5,751 bases of DNA from Paracoccaceae bacterium (GTDB lineage Bacteria > Pseudomonadota > Alphaproteobacteria > Rhodobacterales > Rhodobacteraceae). Shown here piece by piece: positions 5,218-5,751 of the stretch; within the stretch, counting starts at the first letter, position 1, and the number at the start of each line of letters is the position of its first letter. The stretch is taken from contig SKKS01000332.1 of the NCBI GenBank assembly GCA_007123625.1, forward strand, positions 1 to 5,751. The letters are read 5' to 3'. Below the pieces are notes generated by a model, which saw only the letters and a program-made list of their open reading frames with translations, made no database searches and had not been told where the DNA came from. A program made the translations under genes and the position numbers.

Positions 5218-5751
5218 TCAGTCGGGCGAGTGCGTGCGCGCGGCCATTGCGTCGGCGATCGAGTCATGACCGGCGGCGCGCAGCGCGTCCACCGCGCCCC
5301 GGTGATCGGTCGCGCTGCGGTTCTGGCTGAGTTTCGACTTGGCGACGATCTGCTGCGGGTCGATGCGGAAGGCCACGATGGCGTCCAGCATCGCCGCCAT
5401 GTAATCAGCGGGCGCATCGGCCATGCGCCATGCCCCTGCGCCATTGCGCTGGCGTTCATGGTGCGTGGTCAGCAGTCCGACCGCCGCGCGTTTGGCCTGC
5501 GAATCATGCTGGAAACGGATCGTCCCGTGCACATGCACCACCTGATAGTTCCATGTCGGCACATGGCGGTGGTGTTCGGCCTTGGACGGGTAGCTGTTGG
5601 GCGAGACATAGGCGTCGGGCCCTTGAAAGATCGCCATCACCGCCGCCCCGTCCGCGATCAGCCGGTGCATGTCATTGGCAAGCGCCACATGGCCGATCAG
5701 CGTGCCGTCGCGCCCTTGCAACAGCGGGATGTGATTGGCCAGCAGCCCGTC
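5218..5751 (-). CDS. PaiB-type FMN-binding split-barrel protein, 5' end missing
   Basis: This belongs to the family annotated as FMN-binding negative transcriptional regulator, named after Bacillus PaiB, which affects sporulation and protease genes. In proteobacteria the role is mostly unknown and binding of a flavin or similar cofactor is assumed. The visible 177 residues begin inside the conserved N-terminal segment (DGLLANHIPL). They carry the hallmark strings IFQGPDAYVSP (41-51), YPSKAEH (54-60), VPTWNY (64-69), HVHG (73-76) and SKLSQNRS (139-146), and end THSPD. Full-length members are around 200-210 residues, so about 30 residues and the start lie beyond base 5751. The internal TTG near 5721 is a normal Leu codon within conserved sequence, not the start. 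No partner paiA-like acetyltransferase is adjacent; the GNAT gene two genes downstream is a different type. No terminator is seen between its stop and the next gene. Confidence 0.93.
   Translation of the reverse strand, partial: DGLLANHIPLLQGRDGTLIGHVALANDMHRLIADGAAVMAIFQGPDAYVSPNSYPSKAEHHRHVPTWNYQVVHVHGTIRFQHDSQAKRAAVGLLTTHHERQRNGAGAWRMADAPADYMAAMLDAIVAFRIDPQQIVAKSKLSQNRSATDHRGAVDALRAAGHDSIADAMAARTHSPD

Noticed and set aside
5124..5459. A 112-residue N-terminal extension of the DUF3592 protein, starting at an ATG near 5459
   Set aside because: It would overlap well-conserved PaiB coding sequence in another frame, and its residues are low-complexity Pro/Arg/Thr. The ATG at 5123 starts directly before the first membrane helix.
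3573..5751. A possible paiA-paiB-like pair formed by the GNAT gene and the PaiB gene
   Set aside because: The two are separated by an unrelated membrane-protein gene and a hairpin-bearing gap, and the GNAT protein looks YhbS-like rather than PaiA-like, so no functional pairing is supported.

Overview
This GC-rich window encodes everything visible on the minus strand. The protein sequences look like those of an alphaproteobacterium, most likely Rhodobacterales/Paracoccaceae. The IF-2 N-terminus, the YlxR protein with a C-terminal L7Ae-like half, and the long acidic RimP and NusA tails all fit that group. The lineage call rests on remembered family features, not on a search.

Reading in the direction of transcription (right to left), the window opens with a 5'-truncated gene for a PaiB-type FMN-binding split-barrel protein (5218-5751). 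Next comes a predicted six-helix membrane protein with a DUF3592-like extracytoplasmic domain (4227-5123), then a gap of about 170 bp holding a large GC-rich hairpin. A GNAT-family N-acetyltransferase (3573-4055) follows. These three genes look like ordinary accessory genes with no clear link to one another.

The rest of the window is the conserved transcription/translation operon rimP-nusA-ylxR-infB (3440 down to 1, infB cut by the window edge). RimP matures the 30S subunit, NusA controls elongation, termination and antitermination, YlxR is a small RNA-binding/regulatory protein, and IF-2 delivers initiator tRNA. Spacing is tight: 6 nt for rimP/nusA, 18 nt for nusA/ylxR, and a 4-nt ATGA overlap for ylxR/infB, which suggests one mRNA with translational coupling.

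The most interesting non-coding stretch is the roughly 130 bp between the GNAT gene and rimP. It has a plausible sigma-70-type promoter (TTGCAA-N17-TATATG), a tandem 10-bp repeat able to form a hairpin, and a canonical intrinsic terminator (7-bp GC stem plus U tract). The terminator ends only a few bases before the rimP Shine-Dalgarno. Because the terminator lies between the only good promoter and the first gene, it looks like a transcription attenuator for the operon encoding NusA, itself a termination factor. I see no mobile element, CRISPR array, tRNA or rRNA, and no clearly novel multi-gene system.
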